Shown here: positions 7,048 to 14,940 of the stretch, piece after piece
How the letters are laid out: each line of letters opens with the position of its first letter
How positions within the stretch are numbered: position 1 is the stretch's first letter
IMG/VR virus record: IMGVR_UViG_3300028388_004387
Coordinates: 1-55,462 of that record
DNA from: a virus
Strand: one strand, 5' to 3'
DNA: 55,462 nt
Made by a program: the position numbers and the translations under genes
Notes under the pieces: generated by a model
What the model saw: the letters and a program-made list of their open reading frames with translations, nothing else
What the model was told of the DNA's origin: nothing
The model's database searches: none

Positions 7048-7311
7048 ATGAATCCACAAGTAAAAGTATCTTTCGCAGACAATCAAGTTACCACTACCTA
7101 CACAGCAGGAAACGCAGTCCTAATCGTTAAGCAGGACACAAAGTATAACACAAGCATAATAACCATGCAGCACATGTACGGTAGGTTTCAAGCTGTAAAA
7201 GCAGCATGCAGCCCACAGGAGGCTTCTTACATTATGTCAAACTTCTTGAACAATGAGCTGAAAGAGGCACACGGAGCTCTTAAGTGCTGCGACGGAGCTG
7301 AATTGTTTTAG
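7048..7311 (+). CDS. small hypothetical protein, paralogue of the gene at 55020
   Basis: An 87-residue protein clearly related to the 95-residue product at 55020. Shared blocks include T-T-T, G-N-A-V-L-x-V-K, R-F-Q and A-H-x-A-x-K near the end, finishing with G-A-E. A beta-rich first half is followed by a helical second half. Function unknown. It has its own promoter (P3), the leader ending AAACAAACGTCA, and two hairpins after it. Confidence 0.75.
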   Translation: MNPQVKVSFADNQVTTTYTAGNAVLIVKQDTKYNTSIITMQHMYGRFQAVKAACSPQEASYIMSNFLNNELKEAHGALKCCDGAELF

Positions 7312-7316
7312 TCGAA

Positions 7317-7357
7317 ACGCGCATTGCTGCGCGTCTACGGGAATAAGCCTACCCGTA
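7317..7357 (+). terminator. two tandem hairpins
   Basis: ACGCGC/GCGCGT (6 bp, 6-base loop) is followed at once by TACGGG/CCCGTA (6 bp, 10-base loop). No T-run follows. The next gene at 7398 has an A/C-rich leader but no recognisable promoter, so these hairpins may be processing or attenuation elements inside one transcript. Confidence 0.4.
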
Positions 7358-7397
7358 CTGAAGAGACAGGCAATAACAAACAAACAATCAAACAGTC

Positions 7398-7697
7398 ATG
7401 GGAAAAAATTTAAGAGTTACAATCAAAGAGGAAAGAGGCATGCGCACCAGCGTCCTTTGGACGCGATACACGCAGGACAAGCTTGGATTTGAAATTCGCG
7501 GGCACAGCTTAGGTGGACAGATGTTCATTTGCAGGATGCTTGAGGAGTGGGAGCCAGACGATGAATGCGACCAGTACCGCTTTGGGAAAATTGACGAAAT
7601 GGGCTTGCTCCCTTATGAGGTAGCGTACTTGCTGGACACGGTACAAGACAAAGGTATGGAAGCTGCGCACACGTTCCTTAAAAGCTTAAACCGATGA
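7398..7697 (+). CDS. small hypothetical protein
   Basis: A 99-residue protein with mixed charge, containing E-W-E-P-D-D-E-C-D and a helical end. The leader (CAATAACAAACAAACAATC) is similar to the other cassette genes, although the last bases read AAACAGTCATG. Its last 4 bases overlap the start of the membrane protein at 7694. No family recognised. Confidence 0.65.
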   Translation: MGKNLRVTIKEERGMRTSVLWTRYTQDKLGFEIRGHSLGGQMFICRMLEEWEPDDECDQYRFGKIDEMGLLPYEVAYLLDTVQDKGMEAAHTFLKSLNR

Positions 7698-7933
7698 AAA
7701 AGAAATATGACGTTTTCCAATCTATGCAGCGCGGGGTCGTGCTGTTTATCATCATCACGATACTCGTGTTCTGCATAGTTGGTGCCTTAGAGGAGTCGCT
7801 CAACCCTGCCAGCTGGAGTAATGCAGCATCAGTCGCATTCGCGGTTGGAGTGTTCTGCGCAGCACTTGTAGGCATGCAGCACGCGATAGAAATTTGTGAC
7901 TTTAAAAGCAAGGACGATGGTAAAGGGATTTGA
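7694..7933 (+). CDS. small two-span membrane protein
   Basis: A 79-residue protein with two predicted membrane helices: about residues 15-33 (V-V-L-F-I-I-I-T-I-L-V-F) and 45-65 (A-S-V-A-F-A-V-G-V-F-C-A-A-L-V). Short charged ends; K-K-K at the start suggests the N-terminus inside. Could be a superinfection-exclusion or lysis-related protein, but nothing specific supports either. Confidence 0.65.
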   Translation: MKKKYDVFQSMQRGVVLFIIITILVFCIVGALEESLNPASWSNAASVAFAVGVFCAALVGMQHAIEICDFKSKDDGKGI

Positions 7934-8348
7934 GGAGATTACTTACGAGGTAACAGACAATGAGCGCAAGCTTGCTAAGCAGATTTGGAGGATACTGCAA
8001 TCACGCCAAGGGGAGTATGTAACCAACGACCAGCTGCAAGAGCTGTTAGGCAAGAAGGTAGGCAATGCGCGCATCAGAAAAATCATACAGCACATTCGCA
8101 AGGTAGCGGCAAGCAACACAGTGCAAAAGCCAATGCCAGCAGTCATAGGAAATAAGAACGGCTATATGATGACACGCGATTTGCAAATGCAGCACGACCA
8201 CATCATTAGCCTTGCGCAAAAGATAAGCGCGCTGCAAACAAGCTTAAGAGCTGCTGACATAATTTACCGCAGGCAGCTGGAGCTTGAGAATAAAGCTTAC
8301 CAATTGAGTATTTACGCTGAACTTGGAATAGATGCAGAAGAAGAATAA
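7917..8348 (+). CDS. putative winged-helix DNA-binding protein
   Basis: About 143 residues from the ATG at 7917; the frame is open from 7896. The N-terminal 75 residues read like a winged helix: a helix with E-R-K-L-A-K-Q-I-W, then V-T-N-D-Q-L-Q-E-L-L-G, then a basic recognition helix N-A-R-I-R-K-I-I-Q-H-I-R-K, and a wing ending G-N-K-N-G-Y-M-M. A coiled coil follows (100-140). Likely a transcription or replication regulator. It overlaps the membrane protein gene by 17 bases. Confidence 0.6.
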   Translation: MVKGFEEITYEVTDNERKLAKQIWRILQSRQGEYVTNDQLQELLGKKVGNARIRKIIQHIRKVAASNTVQKPMPAVIGNKNGYMMTRDLQMQHDHIISLAQKISALQTSLRAADIIYRRQLELENKAYQLSIYAELGIDAEEE

Positions 8349-8357
8349 TATATTTGT
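8323..8357 (+). promoter_or_regulatory. possible promoter before the gene at 8370
   Basis: TATATTTG at 8350-8357 follows TTG at 8323-8325 with 24 bases between, longer than the 20 of the cassette promoters. The start codon at 8370 lies very close, so this transcript would have almost no leader, unlike the cassettes. Confidence 0.5.
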
Positions 8358-8369
8358 ATTTTTGCCTAT

Positions 8370-8753
8370 ATGGCAGCAAAAAGCAAAACGCTAAGCATGC
8401 GCACTCAACAAATTTACGCGACAGTGCGCGAGAGATGCTTTCTGCGCTATTTAAACAGCGAAAGGGTATACGAGGTGGCGGAGAAGCGAGAAAGTGGCGA
8501 TATGAAGCTCAATGTGTGGTTGTTGGATAATGGTCTGATGAAGCTTGCACGCAAAGGAGTAGAATGCGAGTACCACATTAGCAGCTTTGAGTACGGATTG
8601 GCGAACGGTACAATCGCAGTGCTTAGCGAAGCGCCCGGTACAAAGCTGGAGCAAGAGAAAAAGAAAGTAGCCGCACGCAAGGAGCAGGTGAAAGAAATAA
8701 AGAAACAGCGCAAGCAAGCAGCGCAAGCTGCACAGTCGCCAACGCTGTTTTAA
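8370..8753 (+). CDS. hypothetical protein with basic coiled-coil tail
   Basis: A 127-residue protein. The first 80 residues look folded, with L-N-V-W-L-L-D-N-G-L-M. The last 40 are a highly basic helix (K, E, R and Q, with several A-A-R-K repeats) that could bind nucleic acid. No family recognised. Its 3' untranslated region contains the segment complementary to the shared cassette leader (8766-8777) and then a strong terminator. Confidence 0.65.
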   Translation: MAAKSKTLSMRTQQIYATVRERCFLRYLNSERVYEVAEKRESGDMKLNVWLLDNGLMKLARKGVECEYHISSFEYGLANGTIAVLSEAPGTKLEQEKKKVAARKEQVKEIKKQRKQAAQAAQSPTLF

Positions 8754-8765
8754 GGAATTGAAAAT

Positions 8766-8777
8766 TGACGTTTGTTT
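8766..8777 (+). promoter_or_regulatory. anti-leader segment in the 3' UTR
   Basis: TGACGTTTGTTT is the exact reverse complement of AAACAAACGTCA, the last 12 bases of the leaders (including the A of the start codon) of the genes at 36, 4590, 5769 and 7048. It sits 3 bases before the stem of an intrinsic terminator, where Hfq-type small RNAs often carry pairing sequences. Function is inferred; the complementarity is seen directly. Confidence 0.5.
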
Positions 8778-8780
8778 GTT

Positions 8781-8821
8781 GGGCGGAGTATGCAGCGCTC
8801 GCCAGCGCTCCGCCCACTTTT
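8781..8821 (+). terminator. rho-independent terminator
   Basis: GGGCGGAG pairs with CTCCGCCC. The loop contains AGCGCT, CGCC, AGCGCT, which can form its own helix. ACTTTTAAAA follows. Confidence 0.75.
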
Positions 8822-8834
8822 AAAACCAAAGAAA

Positions 8835-9122
8835 ATGAAGCTTACTAAGCAAGAGCGAAATCACGTAACCCACTGGCACGTCAGAGGCTTGGGAGTAGGT
8901 AAGCACGGGCACATTTTGCGCGACATTCCAATAAGGAGTTACCTGGTGGAAAGGTGCCACACAGAAAGCCAAGCAGCAGTAAGAGCGCTTGAGCTTATCC
9001 CCAGTGAAGAAATTACACACTTAGTAGTAAACGGAAGCGGGTATGGAGCCCGGTATGATGTTAGCTGGATAATGACAGTCAAAGAGCTTGTGGAAATGCG
9101 GAATAAAAGCCGCGCCACGTAA
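8835..9122 (+). CDS. hypothetical protein
   Basis: About 95 residues from the ATG at 8835, which follows the terminator; the frame extends back to 8772 but through that hairpin. Contains H-V-T-H-W-H-V-R-G-L near the start and a helix with A-A-V-R-A-L-E-L-I. No family recognised. It stands between two terminators, so it probably forms a separate short unit, although I see no good promoter for it. Confidence 0.6.
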   Translation: MKLTKQERNHVTHWHVRGLGVGKHGHILRDIPIRSYLVERCHTESQAAVRALELIPSEEITHLVVNGSGYGARYDVSWIMTVKELVEMRNKSRAT

Positions 9123-9140
9123 CCTGCGACCAACTTGAGA

Positions 9141-9186
9141 GCGGGCAGGGTTTTTCCTCGCACGGTTTTCCCTGCTCGCATTTTTT
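9141..9186 (+). terminator. rho-independent terminator
   Basis: GCGGGCAGGG pairs with CCCTGCTCGC (10 bp, one G-T pair) and is followed by ATTTTTT. Confidence 0.85.
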
Positions 9187-9208
9187 GAAGCAAATCAAAA
9201 CAGCAGAA

Positions 9209-9442
9209 ATGAATGTAGTAAAGCAAACAACGACAACCGGAGAGGTGTTCTTAACACATAGCTCAGACGGCACTTGGTTTTGCGAGGTAGGCGGACATGT
9301 TCTAAAGCGGACTACAGAGCCCTTCCTCTTTCAGCAGGATGTGTCAAAGCTGCAAATATTTGAGGAGGAGGATGTGATAGTGGCAGTGGAAACGGAGGAG
9401 CAGTTTAGGTCGCAGCTTGTAAAGCTTATGCGACATGCGTAA
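9209..9442 (+). CDS. small hypothetical protein
   Basis: About 77 residues from the ATG at 9209, chosen because the upstream part of the frame (from 9185) lies in the terminator T-run. Beta-rich first half (T-G-E-V-F-L-T-H, W-F-C-E-V-G-G-H-V) and an acidic second half. Its end overlaps the HTH gene at 9435. No family recognised. Confidence 0.55.
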   Translation: MNVVKQTTTTGEVFLTHSSDGTWFCEVGGHVLKRTTEPFLFQQDVSKLQIFEEEDVIVAVETEEQFRSQLVKLMRHA

Positions 9443-9674
9443 ATCAACAGAGAAACAGCGATACAACATAGCCGGAGAAGTGTATAAGCGACGCATGGAA
9501 ATGGGCATTACTGCACAAGAGGTTGATGAGCGGATTAGAGCGCTTGGAGTAAACGTCCCAAAGAACTATACGTCAAACGTTGAGTCAGCAAACGTCAAGT
9601 CGCTGCACACTCTTCGCTTCACGAGCTTGCGCTTTGTGCTTGGCATGAGTAAAAGGGCATACGCGGCGAAATGA
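9435..9674 (+). CDS. putative XRE-like helix-turn-helix protein
   Basis: A 79-residue basic protein. The order of helices fits a Cro/XRE fold: Y-N-I-A-G-E-V-Y-K-R-R-M-E-M, then I-T-A-Q-E-V-D-E-R-I, then N-Y-T-S-N-V-E-S as a possible recognition region, then L-R-F-V-L-G-M-S. No catalytic or dimerisation domain is visible. It could control the promoter ahead of the tail operon, which starts just downstream. Confidence 0.5.
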   Translation: MRKSTEKQRYNIAGEVYKRRMEMGITAQEVDERIRALGVNVPKNYTSNVESANVKSLHTLRFTSLRFVLGMSKRAYAAK

Positions 9675-9732
9675 TAAAGAGCAGGGGTAGGCGCGCCAGC
9701 GCTTGCTTCTTTGTTTGGTTACATTAACAGTT

Positions 9733-9769
9733 AGGAAGAGGATAGTCAAGTCTATGCTCTTCCTTTTTT
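9733..9769 (+). terminator. strong rho-independent terminator
   Basis: AGGAAGAG pairs with CTCTTCCT, with an inner ATAG/CTAT stem around a TCAAGT loop, followed by TTTTT. It separates the early-type small genes from the tail module. Confidence 0.9.
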
Positions 9770-9786
9770 ATATGCAGTGATATAGG

Positions 9787-9794
9787 TATATTTG
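9787..9794 (+). promoter_or_regulatory. -7 box of the probable tail-operon promoter
   Basis: TATATTTG lies 20 bases before the tape-measure ATG and just after the terminator. No TTG lies at the usual distance upstream, only a T-rich tract, so this promoter may need an activator and may be a late promoter. Confidence 0.5.
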
Positions 9795-9813
9795 TTAATA
9801 CTAAAGCCGCAGC

Positions 9814-12800
9814 ATGTCAAGGACTATCGCATTCAGCTTGGAGGTACAAGCGGTTGGCAGCATCGCCAGCCAACTTAGCACAGTAGGCCAAGAGCTGGAC
9901 AAGGTTGCCAAACGTACGAGAGAAGTCCGCAAACAGCTTAACACGCTAAATCAAGGAGGCGCTGGAGCAGAGGAAGTGCGCAGGCAACTACAGGCGCAAG
10001 GGCGCAGCGTTGACGATTTGCGGAAAGAATACAAGGAGCTGATAACGGAAAGCACGCGCCTCAAACAAAGCCAAAAAGATTTACGGAAAGATTTCCGAGA
10101 CCTTGCCAAGGATGCTGCTGCGGTACGCTTCCCGAAAGGCAGCTTAGCGGACCTGGAGCAGCGATACCGCAAGCTCAGACAAGAGATTAGGCTGCTGGAT
10201 GAAACAGCACTAAAAAGCAAGGGAGGGCAGCGCTTAATCTCAGAAGCGCGACAGCTAAAAACGCAAATAGACAGCACCAATCGCAGCATAGGGATATTCA
10301 ACGGGAATGTCGGTAACTATAAGAGCGCTTTCAGCGGGCTTGCAAGTGTGGTGAAAAGCACGGTTGGCGTTTACTTTAGTGCGCAAGCTATATTCAGAGG
10401 GCTGCAAGATGCAGTCACTACCATAAGGGAGTTTGAGCAGTCGCTTGCGGAGCTGCAATCAATCCTGGGTGTAACAGACCAGGAGCTGCAATTCTTTGGA
10501 GACCAGGCGCTACTCATTGGGCGCAACTTTGGAACAAGCGCCAAGGAGATAGCTGACGGCTTTGCGCTTATAGGCTCAAAGAAGCCAGACCTGCTTGAAG
10601 ATGCTGCTGCGCTTGCTGAAGTAACAAAGCAAGCCGACATCCTTGCGAACGCTGCTGGGCTTACATTGCCGGAGGCAGCTGATGCGCTTACAAAGTCGCT
10701 AAACCAATTCCAAGCCCCTGCACGGGACGCCTCAAAGTTTGTTGATATCTTAGCTACGTCGCAGCAGCGAGGTACCGCCCGGATTGAAGCACTTAGCGCC
10801 TCGCTAAAGAACGCGGGTGCGGTAGCCAACGCTTTTGGGCTAAGCTTTGAGGATACGAACGTTGTGCTGCAAGCACTTGCGAAGGGTGGGCAGGAAGCAG
10901 AGGAAGCTGGTACCAAGCTGCGTACCTTCCTATTGAAGCTTGCTGCAACTGGCGACAAAGATTTGAACCCTGCGCTGAACAGCACAGTGAGCATCTTAGA
11001 AACGCTGAAGGAGCGTTACACAGACCAGGAAACAGGTTTGCTGAACGTTACGGAGCTGACTGAAATATTTGGCGACAGGGCAGTGGTTGCTGCTACCACC
11101 CTAATCGGGCAAATAGATGCAGTTAAGACACTTGACGGAAACCTGCTGGAGCTGGGTAACGCTTTAGGGCAAGCAAACAACAATACCAACACACTTGACG
11201 GCTCTCTCAACAAGCTGGGGCAAGCATACGACGCTCTCATCTTAAGCTTGGAGGGAGGAGAAAAAAGAGTCAGCGGAGCGCTTAAAGGACTGACAGATCA
11301 GTTCACCGACCGCCTCACAGCGCTGCAAGAGTTTAATGACGGGAACATAGGATTCGGGCAGCTTATAGCAGTCATAACCGGGCAAGTCAACCCGCAGCTC
11401 ATCCTGCTTCAAGCGGAGCTGGAGCGCGCAAAAAAGAGCGCCACTGGCTTAAGCGAGGAAAGCGGAGAGGTATCGCTGCGCTTTAGCGACAATGCTACAA
11501 AGCTAAGAGCATACAAAGAGGAGCTTGAGGAAGCAGAGCTTGCACTAAGCGGAATAGAGGAGGGGACGAAAGGGTACGAGGATGCGCTGCGCAATGTTGA
11601 GCAACTGCAAACAATAGTAGGCAGGCTGGCAGGAGAGGTAGCTGCTGAATTAGCAGGTACTGCACAGCAACCAACGGAAACAATCGCCAGTCTTAAGGAG
11701 GAGCAGAAAAAGCTTAGAGAGGAGCTGGAAAGCACAGCTATAGGCACCCAGGAATTTGACGACAAGCTGGAGGAGCTTATTGATGTGAACAATAGGCTTG
11801 ACAAAGCAACTGAAAAGCTGCGCAAAAGCGTAAAGAAAGTCAAGGAGGAAGTAGAGCCCGCAGCAGGTAGCATAGACGCGCTGAACAAAAAAATCAGGGA
11901 GCTTACAAAGGACTTTAATGCAAGCGCTGACGAGCGGGAGCGACTAAGCATACTAAACCAGATAGACGAGCTTAAAGAGGAGCTTAGGTTCCTGCAAACA
12001 GGAGCCGCTGGGAAAATCATAATACCGCTGCCTGGCTTAGACGACGCAGCACTTGAAGAAGGGATAAAGGCAGCTGGAGAAAAAGTGCTTGATTTAGACA
12101 AGCAAATCAAAGCCATAGAGGAGTTGCAGCAGCGCAGCAACCTACAGCTTTTCGAGGAGTTTGGAAGCAACTATGAAAGCATTGAGGAGGCGGAGGGGCT
12201 GCTGGCTAACTTGCGCGCGCAGTTTGAAAAGTCAAAGTTTGCTATTGAGCAGGAGATAAAAACGCAAGTTGACATCACTGACTCGCTGCGTACAGTGCGC
12301 AGGCTGCAAAAAGTGTTTGAGGATTTCCGCAACTTAGAGGACCCGCTGCAACTGTACGAGGAAGTGCAAGCAGAGAAAGATAAAGCGCTTGTAGAGGACA
12401 TAGGCGACATTATCGAGTCGCAGCAAAGGGAAATAAAAAAGAACGCTGGGAAGTACAGCATAGGAGAGGAGTATCGCAAGCAAGCAGAAAAAGCAGCAGA
12501 AGCATGGGAGCAGCTAAGCGGATTATTCGTAGATATAGCTGGAGCGCTAAGCCAAGCAATTACAGACGCACAAATATCAGACATAGAGCGGGAAGAAGAA
12601 GCGCGAATCGCTGCGTTAGAAGCGCGCTATGAACGCGAAATAGACTTGGCGGGTGATAACGCCGAGGAGCAGGAACGCCTTGAGAAAAAGCTTGAGAGGG
12701 AGCGCAAGAAAATCGAAAAGGATGCAGCTAAAGAAAAGAAACGGCTTGCGCTTATTGATGCAGCCATACAAGTTGCTTTGTCTATCATCGAAGCTTCCCC

Positions 12801-13323
12801 GGACCCGATAAGGATAGCAGGAGCAATCGCTATTGGTGCAATACAGACAGCCACCATTGCTGCGCAGCAGTTTTGGAAAGGGGGTAAGGTGAAGCCAGAG
12901 GTGCTTAATGACGGGAAGATAAACGCACGCAGTAACGTAAAGCCAGACGCCCACGGTGATAGGGTGCTTGCACTTGTAAAGCCTGGAGAGGTGATACTGA
13001 ATGAATGGCAGCAAGCTTTGCTGGGCGGAGCGGCAACTTTTAAGAGGATAGGCGTACCCGGTTTCGCAGCAGGAGGAGCGGTAGGCTCGCAAGCTACACA
13101 AACACCGTTCGTGGTGACAAGCACAATACAAGGCAGGACAGAGATATCGCCACAAAGCATAGAAATGATGAGCAGGATGGTTGCTGGTGCTGTGCTGCAA
13201 AGCTTTGGGCTGGCACAAGAAGGGCTGGCACAGTCTTTCCGTGAAAGCATACAAGAGGGGCTTGAAATAGCAAACAGAAACAGAGAAAGAAGGATAGAAG
13301 CAAGCAAGCAAAGCACTTACTAA
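9814..13323 (+). CDS. tail tape measure protein (TP901 type)
   Basis: 1169 residues. Residues 10-160 are helical coiled coil. About 190-480 is the TP901-type core (V-G-N-Y-K-S-A-F, E-F-E-Q-S-L-A-E-L, A-K-G-G-Q-E-A-E-E-A-G-T-K-L, E-I-F-G-D-R-A-V). From 530 to 950 runs a long coiled coil rich in E, K and L. Near 985-1020 is a hydrophobic stretch (I-A-G-A-I-A-I-G-A-I-Q-T-A), and the end carries the usual Gly-rich G-D-R-V-L-A-L-V-K-P-G-E-V motif with F-A-A-G-G-A-V. It sets the length of a long tail, which points to a siphovirus or myovirus; no contractile sheath was seen. The stop overlaps the next ATG. Confidence 0.92.
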   Translation: MSRTIAFSLEVQAVGSIASQLSTVGQELDKVAKRTREVRKQLNTLNQGGAGAEEVRRQLQAQGRSVDDLRKEYKELITESTRLKQSQKDLRKDFRDLAKDAAAVRFPKGSLADLEQRYRKLRQEIRLLDETALKSKGGQRLISEARQLKTQIDSTNRSIGIFNGNVGNYKSAFSGLASVVKSTVGVYFSAQAIFRGLQDAVTTIREFEQSLAELQSILGVTDQELQFFGDQALLIGRNFGTSAKEIADGFALIGSKKPDLLEDAAALAEVTKQADILANAAGLTLPEAADALTKSLNQFQAPARDASKFVDILATSQQRGTARIEALSASLKNAGAVANAFGLSFEDTNVVLQALAKGGQEAEEAGTKLRTFLLKLAATGDKDLNPALNSTVSILETLKERYTDQETGLLNVTELTEIFGDRAVVAATTLIGQIDAVKTLDGNLLELGNALGQANNNTNTLDGSLNKLGQAYDALILSLEGGEKRVSGALKGLTDQFTDRLTALQEFNDGNIGFGQLIAVITGQVNPQLILLQAELERAKKSATGLSEESGEVSLRFSDNATKLRAYKEELEEAELALSGIEEGTKGYEDALRNVEQLQTIVGRLAGEVAAELAGTAQQPTETIASLKEEQKKLREELESTAIGTQEFDDKLEELIDVNNRLDKATEKLRKSVKKVKEEVEPAAGSIDALNKKIRELTKDFNASADERERLSILNQIDELKEELRFLQTGAAGKIIIPLPGLDDAALEEGIKAAGEKVLDLDKQIKAIEELQQRSNLQLFEEFGSNYESIEEAEGLLANLRAQFEKSKFAIEQEIKTQVDITDSLRTVRRLQKVFEDFRNLEDPLQLYEEVQAEKDKALVEDIGDIIESQQREIKKNAGKYSIGEEYRKQAEKAAEAWEQLSGLFVDIAGALSQAITDAQISDIEREEEARIAALEARYEREIDLAGDNAEEQERLEKKLERERKKIEKDAAKEKKRLALIDAAIQVALSIIEASPDPIRIAGAIAIGAIQTATIAAQQFWKGGKVKPEVLNDGKINARSNVKPDAHGDRVLALVKPGEVILNEWQQALLGGAATFKRIGVPGFAAGGAVGSQATQTPFVVTSTIQGRTEISPQSIEMMSRMVAGAVLQSFGLAQEGLAQSFRESIQEGLEIANRNRERRIEASKQSTY

Positions 13324-13598
13324 TGAGCGAAGAGTACACAACGTGGGGCGTACTTGAGGGCGGGTGTACATATAGTTGGTTCTGTGCGCAAATCATAAGC
13401 AAGAAAACAGCGACGAAAGAAGTAAAGCTCTTGCTATATTTACTCCAAGAAGGGAGCAACACAAAACAACAAGATGAAAGCGCAAGCAATATACCAAAGA
13501 ACTATCGAGCCAGGGAGTGCAGAAATTTTGTGTTTAACGGTTTACCAAGCCCCTACAGCTCAGGATATGTTAGGCTCTACCGCCCCTTGTTTAACTGA
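13323..13598 (+). CDS. small hypothetical protein after tape measure
   Basis: A 91-residue frame starting at the ATG that overlaps the tape-measure stop (TAATG), a typical coupled start. The first 55 residues look like a real protein (W-G-V-L-E-G-G, then V-K-L-L-L-Y-L-L-Q-E); the last 35 are less convincing. Another frame starting at 13474 covers the same end, so only one of the two is fully real there. Confidence 0.5.
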   Translation: MSEEYTTWGVLEGGCTYSWFCAQIISKKTATKEVKLLLYLLQEGSNTKQQDESASNIPKNYRARECRNFVFNGLPSPYSSGYVRLYRPLFN

Positions 13599-13605
13599 CG
13601 AAAAA

Positions 13606-13770
13606 ATGAACAAGCAGAAGCAGCAAATAGAAGCAGAACTTAAGCGCTACCAATCGCAGCTCATAAGCGCAGCAGGCGTCAGTGTAGTGCGTGAAATTAT
13701 GCGGAACATCTATCGGCTGAAAATACAATACAGGATAATCACTAAAGCCCTTTCGCTATGCCAACAATAG
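13606..13770 (+). CDS. small helical protein
   Basis: 54 residues from the ATG at 13606, 8 bases after the previous stop. Basic and helical (Q-Q-I-E-A-E-L-K-R-Y-Q, then I-M-R-N-I-Y-R-L-K). The frame is open from 13474, where a CAA-rich leader and a TATATTTA at about 13435 offer another start. It overlaps the next gene by 13 bases. Confidence 0.5.
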   Translation: MNKQKQQIEAELKRYQSQLISAAGVSVVREIMRNIYRLKIQYRIITKALSLCQQ

Positions 13771-14939
13771 ACCTCGAGCCTTCCGGCGTAAAAGGAGTAG
13801 GCGAATGCCTGCAATACGGAGTCAGCATGGCAAGCCTTGGCAGCGGGACAATTACGCGCAAGCTTGGGTACAGGCTTAAGGATGCTGACACAGGCGACTA
13901 CATTACAGCAGAGCGCGCAATGACTCCAAGAAGCGCAGGGTTCACAGAGTACCTGGACTTCACGCGCAACGTCAAAGGCCTCGTGTACACCACTCCGCCC
14001 TTACTGCAAAGCTGGAGCTTAACAGCAGCAGAGTCTGACGACAACTTTATGAAAAGCGTGCAGCTTGAAACAAAGGAGTACGTAGTTGAGAACGACCCAA
14101 GCGCTGACCCGCCTGTCTGCAACACAACAGAAGAGGCTGGGCCTACAAGTGCTTCGGTGCAAATAGTCAACAGCGCCACACAGAATTACCAGATATTCGT
14201 CGAGCGTATAGGCATGGCGCTAAGCATGCGCCCGGAAACGTGGAACGTCCCTCACACGACTTATCAGTGGGTGTGGACGTACGGTCCGGCGAACATTAGA
14301 TTGAATGCGTACAACAAGGAAAACGGCTTGGCGCAGCAAATTGATATCAGCGGAGCGAACAACGTGAATATCGTTCCAATAGGCCCTTTCAATAGCAGCA
14401 TTGCAAACGTGCAAAACATACGCAGAGTTGAAGTGCTGAACCTCAACTTCAGCGAGGGGGATGCGCGACGTAACATTGGGACGTATTATGTCAACATGTG
14501 CGACCACTGCCCAGAAAATATCCAGGAGATTTACTTCCTAAGCCCGCTGGGAGGATACGATACGATTACGTTTGATTGCCCTTCCGTTAGTGTAGTGAAA
14601 AACTACAAGGAAATCTGTAGGTACGACAACTGCGGCGGCACACAAATCAATAGGCTGCAAAGAGGAGGAAAGACAATCGGTGACGCAACTGCTGCAACGC
14701 AGTTCACTCTCACGCGCACAGCAGCCAATACACCCTCGCAGATAGAGTGGTTTGAGAGCTTCCTGGCGTCAACAAGCTATTACAAGCGCAGAACGGTCAA
14801 CACATTTGCGCCAGTAGACCAGGCTGTCAAGGTTTTAATAAATGGAGGGACAATCGGCATAAATGAGGACACGGGCGAGCTGGTAATGCAAGTTACGGGA
14901 AGGTACTTAGATTGGTCACTGCAAGGAAGTCAACTGTAA
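13758..14939 (+). CDS. tail structural protein, distal-tail candidate
   Basis: A 393-residue beta-rich protein between the tape measure and the giant tail adhesin, the position normally held by the distal tail (Dit) protein or baseplate hub. It contains several Cys in the second half (C-D-H-C, and C-R-Y-D-N-C) and a late A-P-V-D-Q-A-V-K-V-L-I-N-G-G block before a final strand pair. I recognise no exact family, so the role comes from position. A single base separates it from the next gene. Confidence 0.6.
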   Translation: MPTIDLEPSGVKGVGECLQYGVSMASLGSGTITRKLGYRLKDADTGDYITAERAMTPRSAGFTEYLDFTRNVKGLVYTTPPLLQSWSLTAAESDDNFMKSVQLETKEYVVENDPSADPPVCNTTEEAGPTSASVQIVNSATQNYQIFVERIGMALSMRPETWNVPHTTYQWVWTYGPANIRLNAYNKENGLAQQIDISGANNVNIVPIGPFNSSIANVQNIRRVEVLNLNFSEGDARRNIGTYYVNMCDHCPENIQEIYFLSPLGGYDTITFDCPSVSVVKNYKEICRYDNCGGTQINRLQRGGKTIGDATAATQFTLTRTAANTPSQIEWFESFLASTSYYKRRTVNTFAPVDQAVKVLINGGTIGINEDTGELVMQVTGRYLDWSLQGSQL

Positions 14940-14940
14940 T

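Noticed and set aside
9435-9674. HTH protein as evidence for a temperate life cycle
   Set aside because: No integrase, excisionase, attachment site or full repressor was found, and small HTH proteins are common in lytic phages.
13474-13605. Longer start for the gene at 13606
   Set aside because: It would overlap the coupled gene at 13323 by more than 120 bases; a possible promoter nearby keeps it open but not preferred.
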